Source: Begonia masoniana (taxonomy: Eukaryota; Streptophyta; Magnoliopsida; Cucurbitales; Begoniaceae). Taken from it: a stretch of 64,000 bases of DNA. Positions 33,440 through 46,199 of the stretch are shown in pieces (within the stretch, counting starts at the first letter, position 1; each line of letters opens with the position of its first letter). The stretch covers positions 52,551,749 through 52,615,748 of the forward strand of contig CM039505.1 of NCBI GenBank assembly GCA_022432975.1, written 5' to 3'. The position numbers were made by a program, and so were the translations under genes. Below the pieces are notes generated by a model. The model worked only from the letters and a program-made list of their open reading frames with translations, searched no databases and was not told the origin of the DNA.

Positions 33440-35780
33440 AAAAAAAATGTTACCTTCAAATGTATAAAAAGAAAGAACTAAAATATATTGTTTCCGACTT
33501 TTATTAAGCTCATTGGAGCATAAGAAATAATTTGAAAACTTTGCTCACAAATTACATAGATATGGTCAGAGATACTCGTCGGAAGCAACAATCAATATTT
33601 CAAACACATAATTATCAAAAAAGGAAAAAAAAAACGTAGCTTAGATTTTACTTTCTCTAATTTAATACACAACTATGTTATACTCTAAAAAAAAAAACTC
33701 AATGTAATAACAAAAAATAGATATTAAAAAATATAACACAATACAAAATTACAAGATCTTTCAATCCACGAAAGCAATCTACTAGAGAACTCTGTATTCT
33801 AATCCCTAATCTACTAATTTAAAAAAACAAGAAGTGTGAGGTTATGCGAAGAAGAAAGTAAATATCGAAATTGAACCTTAATCATTTCTTCACGAATGCC
33901 AACGTAGGACTATGCAGTTATTGACCAGAAAACCCAAAGCCAAATTATCCCCATCGCTCAAAAGGAGGGAGCGGCAGTCTTGTCTTCCCTTGCATGAGCG
34001 AGCTTTTGTGACCAATTATGATTAAGATTCTTTGATGAGTCGCCGATGTTGGAAATTGCCAATAGAATTACAAATATTGCAGTTGGAAAACGTAATGGCT
34101 TTCTTGGTTGATGTAAATTGTTCTTAATCTCAGAATGAGTAAGTAGGGTTAGCACAAGTTAATAGACAACAATTTCAGAACATCGGGGATTGGGGTTTGA
34201 GTTTTTAGAATACCATAGGATAAGGATTTGGGGTTTTGATTTACTCTTGAACCCTCGAGAAAGATAATCCATCTTCTCTTGAACCCCAAAGAAAATTAGC
34301 GGAAGAAGAAAGTAAGTAGCGAAATTGAACCTTAATAATTTCCTTGTGAATGCCAACTTAAGACTATGCAGTTGTTGACCAGAAAACCCAAAGCCAAATT
34401 ATCCTTATCGCTCAAAAGGAGAACAATCAATATTTAAAACACAATTATCAAAAAAAGAAAAAAAATGTAGCTTAGATTTTACTCTCTCTAATTTAATAGA
34501 CTACTATGTTACAATCTCAAAAAAAAAAATTCAATGTAATAACAAAAATAAACAGAAAATAGGCATTAAAAGAAGTAGCACAATTCAAAATTACAAGATC
34601 TTTCAATCCACGAAAGCAATTTACTAGAGAACTCTGCATTCTAATCCCTAATCTAATAATTTAGAAAAACAATAAGTATAAGGTAATGCAAACAAAAAGA
34701 AGAAAGTAAGTAGAGAAATTCAACCTTAATCATTTCTTTGTGAATGCCAGCGTAGGACTATACAGTTGTTGACCAAAAATCCCAAAACCAAATTATCCTC
34801 CTCGCTCAAAAGAAGAACAATCAATATTCAAAACACATAATTATCAAAAAAGGGAAAAAACGCAATTTAGATGTTACTTTCTCTAATTTAATGGACTATT
34901 ATGTTACACTCAAAAAAAAAAAAAAAAAAACTCAATGTAATAACCAAAAATGGAGAGAAAATAGACATTAAAAGAAATAGCACAATACAAAATTACAAGA
35001 TCTTCCAATCCACGAAAGCAATCTACTAGAGAACTCCATATTCTAATCTCTATGCTAATAATTTAAAAAAACAAGAAGTGTCAAGTTATGTGAAGAAAAA
35101 GAATAAAAAAATAAGTAGAGAAATTGAACCTTAATCATTTCCTTGTGAATGTCAACGTAGAGCTATGCAGTTGTAGACCAGAAAATCCAAAGTCAAATTA
35201 TCCCCATCGCTCAAAAGGAGGGAGCGACTGTCTTGCCTTCTCCTGCAGAAGCGAGCTTTCATGACCAATTATGATTAAGGTTCTTTGATGAGTCGCCGAT
35301 GTTGGAAACTGCCACTAGAATTACAAATATTGCAGTTGGAGAACATAATGGATTTCTTTGTTGATGTAAATTGTTCACAATTTCAGAATGAATGAGTAGG
35401 GCTGGTACCAGTTAATAGACAACGATTTCGAAACATCGGGAATTAGGAGTTGAGATTTCATAATACAAGAGGATAAGGATTTGAGAGTTTGAGTTTCTTC
35501 TGAACCCTCGAGAAAGATAATTGATTTTCTCCTAAAACCTAAAGAAAATTAGGGGTTTAGGGTTGTGTGTTTTTTTTACGCCTTTGGTTTTTTTTTTTTT
35601 TTTTGTGTTATTTTTAGGTTTAGGCTTTTTTGTGCTTTTTTAATGGTTTCTATTTTTCATGATTTTTTAACTATTCAGTTTTCGTGTTTTTTTTAAGCTT
35701 TACAAGGGTTTAAAGTTTATGCATTGTGAAATAAGCATAAGACACTAAAGGTAGAAACCTTTAGATTTGATAGGGTAATT
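33440..35780. repeat. Unit 2/3 junction: three satellite monomers with two U blocks
   Basis: Satellite anchors at about 33738, 34577 and 34977. Unlike other units the U block occurs twice, at 33958-34155 and 35205-35400, so monomers and U blocks have been shuffled. T-rich spacer at 35400-35720. Confidence 0.8.
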
Positions 35781-36310
35781 TTCCACATCAGAGGCTGTGC
35801 TCATCCCAAAACCAGAACCACTGGAAATGCTCATGTCACTAAAACTACTTTCAATTTTTCCCGAGCCCATTGACAGTAAAGACATAAAACCTCCTTTATT
35901 GCTTCTCCCATTTTGAATCTGCAGAATACATCGCAAAATTTTAACATATGTCATCCACAATAAATATATTTCACAATAGATATGAGAAAAAAATGGCAGA
36001 GATGAAAACATATTGTATTCTTTTGTCAATTTCGTTATGCATTACAAGCTTGTGCAACTTCTTTTTGTGACTCTCCATCTCGCAATACTGTTTAACCTGA
36101 TCAACAGTCACATTTTCCCTTTAGCCAAGAGAAATGACTTCATCAAAAGCAAATATCAATTCAAAAGGTGTTAGATATGAGAAAAAAAATGGCAGAGATG
36201 AAAACATATTCTTTTCTTTTGTCAATTTCGTTCTGCATTACAAGTTTGTGCAACTTCTCTTTGTGACTCGTCATCTCGCAATACTGTTTCACCTGATCAA
36301 CAATCACCTT
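35781..36310 (-). pseudogene. Unit 3 delta-COP exon fragments
   Basis: D1 (35781-35918) reads NKGGFMSLLSMGSGKIESSF and SGSGFGMSTASDVENYPIKS. D2 is present twice (about 36015-36118 and 36208-36310), about 190 bp apart, a local tandem duplication. Confidence 0.8.
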
Positions 36311-36461
36311 TTTCATTTAGCCAAAAGAAATGACTTCTTCAAAAGCAAATATAAGTTTACCAAATATATCAGTTAGCAAATATCAAAAACAAATCACCTC
36401 TTCATCTAGAGAGATTGACTGTTACAATACCTTGTGATACTTGATTTACGATTGCTAACCT

Positions 36462-36648
36462 TTTCTAGACAATCTATCGTGATATAACGGCTATTTTCCT
36501 CTTCGTAGTGGATATGATTCATGGTTACTTGAAGACATTTTTCTTTAACCAGCTTGTTAAATGGCCAACGAGTAAGAAAAGGCTCAGTGTAAATGTACAA
36601 GCTATCCCAAAGTAGATCTTGCATGTAAGGGTGAGGATAGAGGTCTTC
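36462..36648 (-). pseudogene. Unit 3 oxidosqualene cyclase exon fragment
   Basis: Open through [40 protein letters not shown] and [13 protein letters not shown]. The normal IGCVEKV is changed to IDCLEKV. An upstream frameshift separates it from EDLY. Confidence 0.82.
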
Positions 36649-36689
36649 CTCTGGAAAGAGGTAACCATCTTTCGTAAAAGAGTCAGTCG

Positions 36690-38862
36690 TTAGAAATAAA
36701 AAAAGTAGCTTAGATTTTACTTTCTCTAATTTAATAAACTACTACGTTACACTTTAAAAAAAAGACTCAATGTAATAACAAAAAATGAAAAAGAAAATAG
36801 TCATTAAAAGAAGTAGCACAATACAAAAATTACAAGATTTTTCAATCCACGAAAGCAATCTACAAGAGAATTCCGTATTCTAATCTCTAATCTAATAATT
36901 TAAAAAAACAAGAAGAGTCAGCTTATGTGAAGAAAAAGAAGAAGAAAGTAAGTAGAGAAATTGAACTTTAATCATATCCTTGTGAATGCCAACGTAGACC
37001 TATACAGTTGTTGACCAAAACCCCAAAGCCAAATTATCCTCATCGCTCAAAAGGAGAACAATCAATATTCAAGACACATAATTATCAAAAAAGAAAAAAA
37101 AATGTAGTTTAGATTTTACTTTCTCTAATTTAGTAGACTACTATATTACACTCTCAAAAAAAAAAAAAAAACTCAATGTAATAACAAAAAATGGAGAGAA
37201 AATAGACATTAAAAGAAGTAGCACAATACAAAATTACAAGATCTTTCAATTCACGAAAGCAATCTACTAGAGAACTCTGTATTCTAATCTCTAATCTAAT
37301 AATTTAAAAAAACAAGAAGTGTCAAGGTATGCAAAGAAAAAGAAGAAGAAAGTAAGTAGAGAAATTGAACCTTAATAATTTCCTTGTGAATGCCAACGTA
37401 AGACTATTCAGTTGTTGATTAGAAAACCCAAAGTCAAATTATCCTTATTGCTCAAAAGGAGAACAATTAATATTCAAAACACATAATTATCCAAAAATAA
37501 AACATACCATAGATTATGCATTCTCTAATTTAATAGACTACTATATTACACTCTAAAAAAAAAAAAACTCAATGTAATAACAAAAAATGGAAATAAAATT
37601 GTCATTAAAAGAAGTAGCACAATAAAAAATTACAAGATTTTTTAATCCACGAAAGCAATCTACAAGAGAATTCCGTATTCTAATTCCTAATCTAATAATT
37701 TAAAAAAAAAATAAGTGTGAGGTTATGTAAAGATAAAAAAAGAAGAAAGTAAGTAGAGAAATTGAACCTTAATCCTTTCTTTGTAAATGCCAATGTAGGA
37801 CTATACAGTTGTTGACCAAAAAACCCAAAGCCAAATTATCCTCCTCGCTCAAAAGAAGAACAATCAATATTTAAGACACATAATTATCAAAAAAGGAAAA
37901 AAAACGTAGTTTAGATTTTACTTTCTCTAATTTAATAGACTACTATGTTACACTCTAAAAAAAAACTCAATGTAATAAAAAAAATGGACAGAAAATAGAC
38001 ATTAAAAGAAGTAGCACAATACAAAATTACAAGATCTTTCAATCCACGAAAACAATCTACTAGAGAACTCAATATTGTAATCTCTATGCTCACAATTTAA
38101 AAAAACAAGAATTGTCAGGTTATGTGAAGAAAAAGAATAAAAAACAAGTAGAGAAATTGAACCTTAATTATTTCCTTGTGAATGTCAACGTAGGACTACG
38201 CAGTTGTAGACTAGAAAACTCTAAGTCAAATTATCCCCATCGCTCAAAAGGAGGGAGCAACTGTCTTGCCTTACCCTGCAGAAACGAGCATTTGTGACCA
38301 ATTATGATTTAAGGTTCTTTGATGAGTCGCCGATATTGGAATTTGCAACTAGAATTACAAATATTGTAGTTGGAGAACATAATGGATTTCTTTGTTGATG
38401 TAAATTGTTCTCAATCTCATAATGACTGAGTAGGCATAGCACCAGTTAATAGACAACGATTTCGAAACATTGGGGATTAGGGTTAGAAATTTCAGAATAC
38501 CAGTGGATAAGGATTTGAGAGTTTGATTTTCTTCTGAACCCTCGAGAAAGATAATTGAGTTTCTCCTAAACCCTAAAGAAAATTAGGGTTTAGGGTTTGT
38601 GTTTTTTTTTCTGGCTTTAGATTTCGGGTGTTTTTTGGGTTTTGGTTTGTTTTTGTTTTTTTTAGTTTTTATGTTTTTGTGTTATTTTTAGGTTTAGGCT
38701 TTTTTGTGTTTTTTTAAGAGTTTCTATTTTTAATGATTTTTTAGCTATTCAGTTTTCGTGTTTTTTTAACGTTTACGAGGGTTTAGGGTTTAGGGTTTAT
38801 GCATTGTGAAATAAACATAAGACACTAAAAGTAGAAACCTTTAGATTTGATAGGTTAATTTT
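36690..38862. repeat. Unit 3/4 junction: four satellite monomers, U block, T-rich spacer
   Basis: Anchors at about 36813, 37218, 37613 and 38012 (period 395-405 bp). U block 38231-38420. Spacer with three TTTAGGG copies near 38778-38800. Confidence 0.85.
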
Positions 38863-39395
38863 CCACATCAGAGGCTGTGCTCATCCCAAAACCAGAACCA
38901 CTGGAAATACTCATGTCACTAAAACTACTTTCAATTCTTCCCGAGCCCATTGAAAGTAAAGACATGAAACCTCCTTTATCGTTTCTCCCATTTCAAATCT
39001 GCAGAATACATTGCAAAATTTTATCATATATCATCCATACCAAAAATATTTCACAAAAGATATGCGAAAAAAATGATAGAGATGAAAACATATTCCTTTC
39101 TTTTGTCAATTTCATTATGCATTACAAGCTTGTGCAACTTCTCTTTCTAACTCTCCAACTCGCAATACTGTTTCACCTGATCAAAAGTCACATTTTCCAT
39201 TTAGCAAAGAGAAATGACTTCATCAAAAAGCAAATATCAGTTCAAAAGCTATTAGATATGAGAAAAAAATGGCAGAGAGGAAAACATATTCTTTTCTTTT
39301 GTCAATTTCTTCTGCATTACAAGCTTGTGCAACTTCTCTTTGTGACTCGCCATCTCGCAATACTGTTTCACCTGAGCAAAAGTCACATTTTCCAG
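38863..39395 (-). pseudogene. Unit 4 delta-COP exon fragments
   Basis: D1 at 38863-38998, D2 twice at about 39097-39200 and 39290-39395. D1 has a changed EIGNGRNDKGG start and an in-frame deletion of the FGSGG segment, shared with units 3 and 5. Confidence 0.78.
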
Positions 39396-39509
39396 TTAGC
39401 CAAGAGAAATGACTCCTTCAAAAGTAAATATCAAAAACAAATCACCTCTTCATCTCGAGAGATTGACTGTTACAATACCTTGTGATACTTGATTTACGAC
39501 TGCTAATCT

Positions 39510-39694
39510 TTTCTAGACAATTTTGTGATATAACCACTATTTTCCTCTTCGTAGTGGATATGATTCATGGTTACTTGAAGACATTTTTCTCTAACCAACT
39601 TGTTACATGGCCAACGAGTTAGAAAAGGCTCAATGTAAATGTACAAGCTATCCCAAAGTAGATTTTGCATGTAAGGGTGAGGATAGAGGTCTTC
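39510..39694 (-). pseudogene. Unit 4 oxidosqualene cyclase exon fragment
   Basis: Same fragment as unit 3, with a short deletion near the 3' end (CTAGACAATTTTGTGAT in place of CTAGACAATCTATCGTGAT). Confidence 0.78.
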
Positions 39695-39749
39695 CTGTAG
39701 AAGGACGTAACTAACTTTCGTAAAAGAGTCCGTCAGTTGCTAGGAAAAA

Positions 39750-42034
39750 AAAAAGTAGCTTAGATTTTACTATCTCTAATTTAATCAACTACTATGTTAC
39801 ACTTAAAAAAAAACTCAATGTAATAACAAAAAATGGAAAGAAAATAGTCATTAAAAGAAGTAGCACAATACAAAATTACAAGATCTTTCAATTCACAATG
39901 GCAATTTACAAAAGAATTCCGTATTCTAATTCCTAATCTAATAATTTAAAAAAAAAATAAGTGTGAGGTTATGTGAAGATAAAAAAAGAAGAAAGTAAGT
40001 AGAGAAATTGAACCTTAATCATTTCTTTGTAAATGCCAATGTAGAACTATACAGTTGTTGACCAAAAAACCCAAAGCCAAATTATCCTCTTCGCTCAAAA
40101 GAAGAACAATCAATATTTAAGACACATAATTATCAAAAAAGGAAAAAAAACGTAGTTTAGATTTTACTTTCTCTAATTTAATAGACTACTATGTTACACT
40201 CTTAAAAAAAAAACTCAATATAATAAACAAAAATGGATAGAAATTAGACATTAAAAGAAGTAGCACAATACAAAATTACAAGATCTTTCAATCCACGAAA
40301 ACAATCTACTAGAGAACTCAATATTGTAATCTCTATGCTCACAATTTAAAAAAACAAGAATTGTCAGGTTATGTGAAGAAAAAGAATAAAAAACAAGTAG
40401 AGAAATTAAACCTTAATCATTTCCTTGTGAATGCCAACGTAAACCTATACAGTTGTTAACCAAAACCCCAAAGCCAAATTATCCTCATCGGTCAAAAGGA
40501 GAACAATCAATATTCAAAACACATAATTATCAAAACAGGAAAAAAAACGTAGTTTAGAGTTTACTTTCTCTAATTTAATAGACTACTATATGACACTCTA
40601 AAAAAAAAACTCAATGTAATATCAAAAAATGGAGAGAAAATAGACATAAAGAAGTAGCACAATACAAAATTACAAAATTTTTCAATCCACGAAAGCAATC
40701 TACTAGAGAACTCTGTATTCTAATCTCTAATCTAATAATTTAAAAAGAAGAAAGTAAGTAGAGAAATTGAACCTTAAAAATTTTCTTGTGAATGCCAACG
40801 TAAGACTAAGCAGTTGTTGACTAGAAAACCCAAAGCAAAATTATCCTTATCGCTCAAAAGGAGAACAATCAATATTCAAAACACGTGTGAGGTTATGTGA
40901 AAAAAAAAGAAAAAGAAAGTAAGTTGAGAAATTGAACCTTAATCATTTGTTTGTGAATGCCAACGTAGGACTATACAATTGTTGACCAAAAATTATCCAC
41001 CTCGCTCAAAAGAAGAACAATAAATATTTAAAACACATCATTATCAAAAAATGAAAAAAAAAAACGTAGTTTAGATTTTACTTTCTCTAATTTAATAGAC
41101 TACCATGTTAAACTCTCAAAAAAAAAAAAAAAAAAAAACTCAATGTAATAAACAAAAATTGAGAGAAAATAGACATTAAAAGAATTAGCACAATACAAAA
41201 TTACAAGATCTTTCAATCTACGAAAGCAATCTACTAGAGAACTACATATTCTAATCTCTACTCTAATAATTTAAAAAAACAAGAAGTATCAGGATATGTG
41301 AAGAAAAAGAATAAAAAAATAAGTAGAGAAATTGAACCTTAATTATTTCCTTGTCAATATCAACGTAGAACTATGCAGTTGAAGACCAGAAAATCCAAAG
41401 TCAAATTATCCCCATCGCTCAAAAGGATGGAGCGACTATCTTGTCTTCCCCTGCAGAAGCGAGTTTTTGTGACCAATTATGATTAAGGTTCTTTAATGGG
41501 TCGCCGATGTTGGAAATTGCCACTAGAATTACAAATATTGCTGTTGGAGAACATAATGGATTTCTTTGTTGATGTAAATTGTTCTCAATCTCAGAATGAG
41601 TGAGTAGGGCTAGCACCAGTGAATAGACAACGATTTCGAAACATCAGGGATTAGGGTTTGAGATTTCAGAATACTAGGGAATAAGGATTTGAGAGTTTGA
41701 TTTTCTTCTAAACACTCAAGAAAGATAATTGATTTTCTCATAAAACCTAAAGAAAATTAGGATTTAGGATTTAGGGTTTAGGGTTTTGGATTTTTTTTTA
41801 CGACTTTGGATTTCGTGTTTTTTTTTTGGGTTTTGGTTTGTTTTTGTTTTTTGTTTTTCTGTTTTTGTGTTAATTTTAGGTTTAGGCTTTGTTGTTTTTT
41901 TTTTAAGGGTTTCTATTTTTCATCATTTTTTAGCTATTCAATTTTTGTGTTTTTTTTAGGGTTTACGAAGGTTCAGGGTTTATGCAAAGCATAAGACACT
42001 AAAGGTAGAAACCTTTAGATTTGATAGGGTAATT
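39750..42034. repeat. Unit 4/5 junction: four satellite monomers, U block, T-rich spacer
   Basis: Anchors at about 39858, 40258, 40652 and 41183. The last interval (about 531 bp) includes an extra partial monomer. U block 41390-41620. Spacer has TTTAGGG-like repeats near 41758-41795. Confidence 0.85.
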
Positions 42035-42565
42035 TTCCACATTAGAGGCTGTGCTCATCCCAAAACCAGAACCACCGGAAATGCTCATGTCACTAAAACT
42101 TCTTTCAATCCTTCCTGAGCCCATTGACAGTAAAGACATGAAACCTCCTTTATCGATTCTCCCATTTTCAATCTGCAGAATACATTGCAAAATTTTAACA
42201 TATGTCATCCACACCAAATATATTTTACAAAAGATATGAAAAAAAATGGCAGAAATGAAAACATATTCGTTTCTTTTGTCAAGTTCGTTATGCATTACAA
42301 GCTTGTGCAACTTCTCTTTGTGACTCTCCATCTCGCAATACTGTTTCATCTGATCAACAGTCACATTTTTCATTTAGCCAAGAGAAATGACTTCAACAAA
42401 AGCAAATATCAGTTCAAAAGCTATTAGATATGAGAAAAAAATGGTAGAGATGAAAACTTATTCCTTTCTTTTGTCAATTTCGTTCTGCATTACAAGTTTG
42501 TGCAACTTCTCTTTGTGACTCGTCATCTCGCAATACTATTTTACCTAATCAACAGTCACCTTTTC
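42035..42565 (-). pseudogene. Unit 5 delta-COP exon fragments
   Basis: D1 42035-42172 (GGFMSLLSMGSGRIERSFSD). First D2 (about 42268-42372) is open: [20 protein letters not shown] then [14 protein letters not shown]. Second D2 about 42460-42565. Confidence 0.8.
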
Positions 42566-42719
42566 CATTTGGCCATGAGAAATGACTTCTTCAAAAGCAA
42601 ATATCAGTTTACCAAATATATCAGTTCAAAAGCAAATATCAAAAACAAATCACCTCTTCATCTAGAGAGATTGACTGTTACAGTACCTTGTGATACTTGA
42701 TTTACGACTACTAACCTTT

Positions 42720-42904
42720 TATAGACACTCTATCGTGATATAACGGCTATTTTCCTCTTCGTAGTGGATATGATTCATGGTTACTTGAAGACATTTTTCT
42801 TTAACCAGCTTGTTAAATGGCCAACGAATAAGAAAATGTTCAGTGTAAATGTACAAGCTATCCCAAAGTAGATCTTGCATGTAAGGGTGAAGATAAAGGT
42901 CTTC
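42720..42904 (-). pseudogene. Unit 5 oxidosqualene cyclase exon fragment
   Basis: Open from [20 protein letters not shown] through [20 protein letters not shown] to [11 protein letters not shown], so here EDLY and the rest share one frame. TRWPF is changed to IRWPF. Confidence 0.82.
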
Positions 42905-42949
42905 CTGGAGAAGGACGTAACCATCTTTCATAAAAGAGTCAGTCACTAG

Positions 42950-45071
42950 AAAAAAAAAAAGTAGCTTAGATTTTACTTTCTCTAATTTAATAAACTACTA
43001 TGTTACACTTTCAAAAAAAAAACTCAATGTAATAATAAAAAATGGAAAGAAAATAGTCATTAAAAGAAGTAGCACAATATAAAATTACAAGATCTTTCAA
43101 TCTACAAAGGCAATCTACCAAAGAAATCCGTATTCTAATCCCTAATTTAATAATTTAAAAAAAAAAAACAAGAAGTGTCAGGTTATATGAAGAAAAAGAA
43201 GAAATTTAGTAGAGAAATTGAACCTTAATTATTTCCTTGTGAATGCCAACGTAGACCTATACAGTTGTTGACCAAAACCCCAAAGCCAAATTATCCTCAT
43301 CGCTCAAAAGGAGAACAATCAATATTCAAAACACATAATTATCAAAAAAGGAAAAACAAAATGTAGTTTAGATTTTACTTTCTCTAATTTAATAGACCAC
43401 TATATTACACTCTTAAAATATATTACTCTTAAAAAAAGAAAGTCAATGTAATAACAAAAAATGGAGAGAAAATGGTCATTAAAAGAATTAGGATAATACA
43501 AAATTACAAGATCTTTCAATCCACGAAAGCAATCTACTAGAGAACGCTGTATTCTAATCTGTAATTTAATAATTTAAAAAAACAAGAAGTGTCAGGCAAT
43601 GTGAAGAAAAAGAAAAAGAAATTAAATAGAGAAATTGAACTTGAATAATTTTCTTGTGAATGCCAAAGTAAGACTATGCAATTGTTGACCAGAAAACCCA
43701 AAGAAAAATTATCCCTATCGTTCAAAATGAGAACAATCAATATTCAAAACACATAATTATCAAAAAAGGAAAAAAAATGTACCTTAGATTTTACTTTCTA
43801 TAATTTAATAGACTACTATGTTACACACTAAAAAAACAAAAAAAAAAACCTCAATGTAATAACAAAAATGAACAGAAAATAGGCCTTAAAAGAAGTAGTA
43901 CAATACAAAATTACAAGATCTTTTATACCACGAAAGCAATCTACAAGAGAATTCCGTATTTTAATCCATAATCTAATAATTTAAAAAAACAATAAGTGTG
44001 AGGTTATGTGAAGAAAAAGAAAAAGAATGTAAGTAGAGAAATTGAACCTTAATCATTTCTTTGTGAATGCCAACGTAGGACTATACAGTCGTTAACCAAA
44101 AAACCCAAAGCCAAATAATCCTCCTCGGTCAAAAAAAGAACAATTAATATTCAAAACACATAATTATCAAAAAAGAAAAAAAACGTAGTTTAGATTTTGC
44201 TTTCTCTAATTTAATAGACTACTATGTTACCCTCTCAAAAAAAAAAACTCAATGTAATAACCAAAAATGGAGAGAAAATAGACATTAAAAGAAGTAGCAC
44301 AATACAAAATTACAAGATCTTTCAATCTACGAAAGCAATCTACTAGAGAACTCCATATTCTAATATCTAAGCTAATAATTTTAAAAAAAAAAAAAGTGTC
44401 AAGTTATGTGAAGAAAAAGAATAAAAACCCAAGTAGAGAAATTAAACCTTAATCATTTCCTTGTGAATGTCAAAGTAGGACTATGCAGTTGTTGAACAGA
44501 AGCGAGCTTTTGTGACCAATTATGATTAAGGTTCTTTAATGAGTCGCCGATGTTGGAAATTGCCACTAGAATTACAAATATTGCAGTTGGAGAACATAAT
44601 GGATTTCTTTGTTAATAAATTGTTCTCAATCTCAAAATGAGTGAGTAAGGTTAGTACCAGTTAATAGACAACGATTTCGAAACATCGCGGATTAGGCTTT
44701 GAGATTTCAAAATACAAGAAGATAAGGATTTGAGAGTTTGACTTTCTTCTGAACCCTCGAGAAAGATAATTGATTTTCTCCTAAAGCTTAAAGAAAATTA
44801 GAGTTTAGGGTTTTGTGTTTTTTTTTTACGGCTTTAGATTTTTTTTTGTTTATTTTGGGTTTTGGTTTTTTTTCGTTTTTTCTATTTTTGTGTTATTTTT
44901 AGGTTTAGGCTTTTTTGTGTTTTTTTAAAAGTTTCTATTTTTCATGATTTTTTTACGAATTCAATTTTTGGGGATTTTTTTTAGTGTTTACGAGGGTTTA
45001 GGGTTTATCCATTATGAAATAAGTATAAGACACTAAAGGTAGAAATTTTTAGATTTGATAGGGTAATTTTC
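42950..45071. repeat. Unit 5/6 junction: four satellite monomers, U block, T-rich spacer
   Basis: Anchors at about 43068, 43487, 43891 and 44294 (period 403-419 bp). U block (44500-44640) lacks its first part. Confidence 0.85.
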
Positions 45072-45805
45072 CACATGATAGGTTGTGCTCATCCCAAAAT
45101 CAGAACCACTTCCAAATCCATCACTGGAAATGATCATGTCACTAAAACTACTTTCAATTATTCCCGAGCCCATTGACAGTAAAGACATGAAACCTCTTTT
45201 ATCGCTACTCCCATTTTCAATCTGCAGAATACATTGCAAAATTTTATCATATGTCATCCATACCAAAAATATTTAACAAAAGATATGCGAAAAAAATGAC
45301 AGAGATGAAAACATATTCCTTTCTTTTGTCAATTTCGTTATGCATTACAAGCTTGTGCAACTTCTCTTTGTGACTCTCCATCTCGCAATACTGTTTCACC
45401 TGATCAAAAGTCACATTTTCCATTTAGCCAAGAGAAATGACTTCATCAAAAGCAAATATCAGTTCAAAAGCTATTAGATAAGAGAAAAAAATGCTAGAGA
45501 TGAAAACATATTCTTTTCTTTTGTCAATTTCGTTCTGCATTACAAGCTTGTGCAACTTCTCTTTGTGACTCGCCATCTCACAGTACTGTTTCACCTGATT
45601 AACAGTCACATTTTCCATTTAGCCAAGAGAAATGACTTCATCAAATGCACATATCAGTTCAAAAGCTATTAGATATGAGAAAAAAATGGCAGAGATGAAA
45701 ACATATTCTTTTCTTTTGTCAATTTTGTTCTGCATTGCAAGCTTGTGCAACTTCTCTTTGTGACTCGCCATCTCAATACTGTTTCACCTGATCAATAGTC
45801 ACATT
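45072..45805 (-). pseudogene. Unit 6 delta-COP exon fragments (three D2 copies)
   Basis: D1 45072-45221. D2 occurs three times (about 45317, 45512 and 45697). The repeated segment includes the motif [14 protein letters not shown] (about 45425-45470), which in delta-COP directly precedes the D2 peptide [14 protein letters not shown], although a stop now separates them. Confidence 0.82.
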
Positions 45806-45954
45806 TTCCATTTAGCCAAGAGAAATAACTTCTTCAAAAGCAAATATCAATTTACCAAATATATCAGTTCAAAAGGAAATATCAAAAACAAATAACCTCT
45901 TCATCTATAGAGATTGTTACAATACCTTGTGATACTTGATTTACGATTGCTAAC

Positions 45955-46143
45955 CTTTTCTAGACAATCTATCGTGATATAAAGGCTATTTTCCTTTTCG
46001 AAGTGGATATGATTCATGGTTACTTGAAGACATTTTTCTCTAACCAGCTTGTTAAATGGCCAACGAGTAAGAAAAGGCTCAGTGTAAATGTACAAGCTAT
46101 CCCAAAGTAGATCTTGCATGTAAGGGTGAGGATAGAGGTCTTC
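45955..46143 (-). pseudogene. Unit 6 oxidosqualene cyclase exon fragment
   Basis: Open: [40 protein letters not shown] and IDCLEKV. NKLVREK here is the family-like form. Confidence 0.82.
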
Positions 46144-46199
46144 TTGTAGAATGATGTAACCATCTTTCGTAAAAGAGTCAGTCGCTGGGAAAAAAAAGT

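Noticed and set aside
38877..39485. 202-residue plus frame, longest in the array
   Set aside because: Antisense to delta-COP and cyclase exons whose minus-strand peptides match known families.
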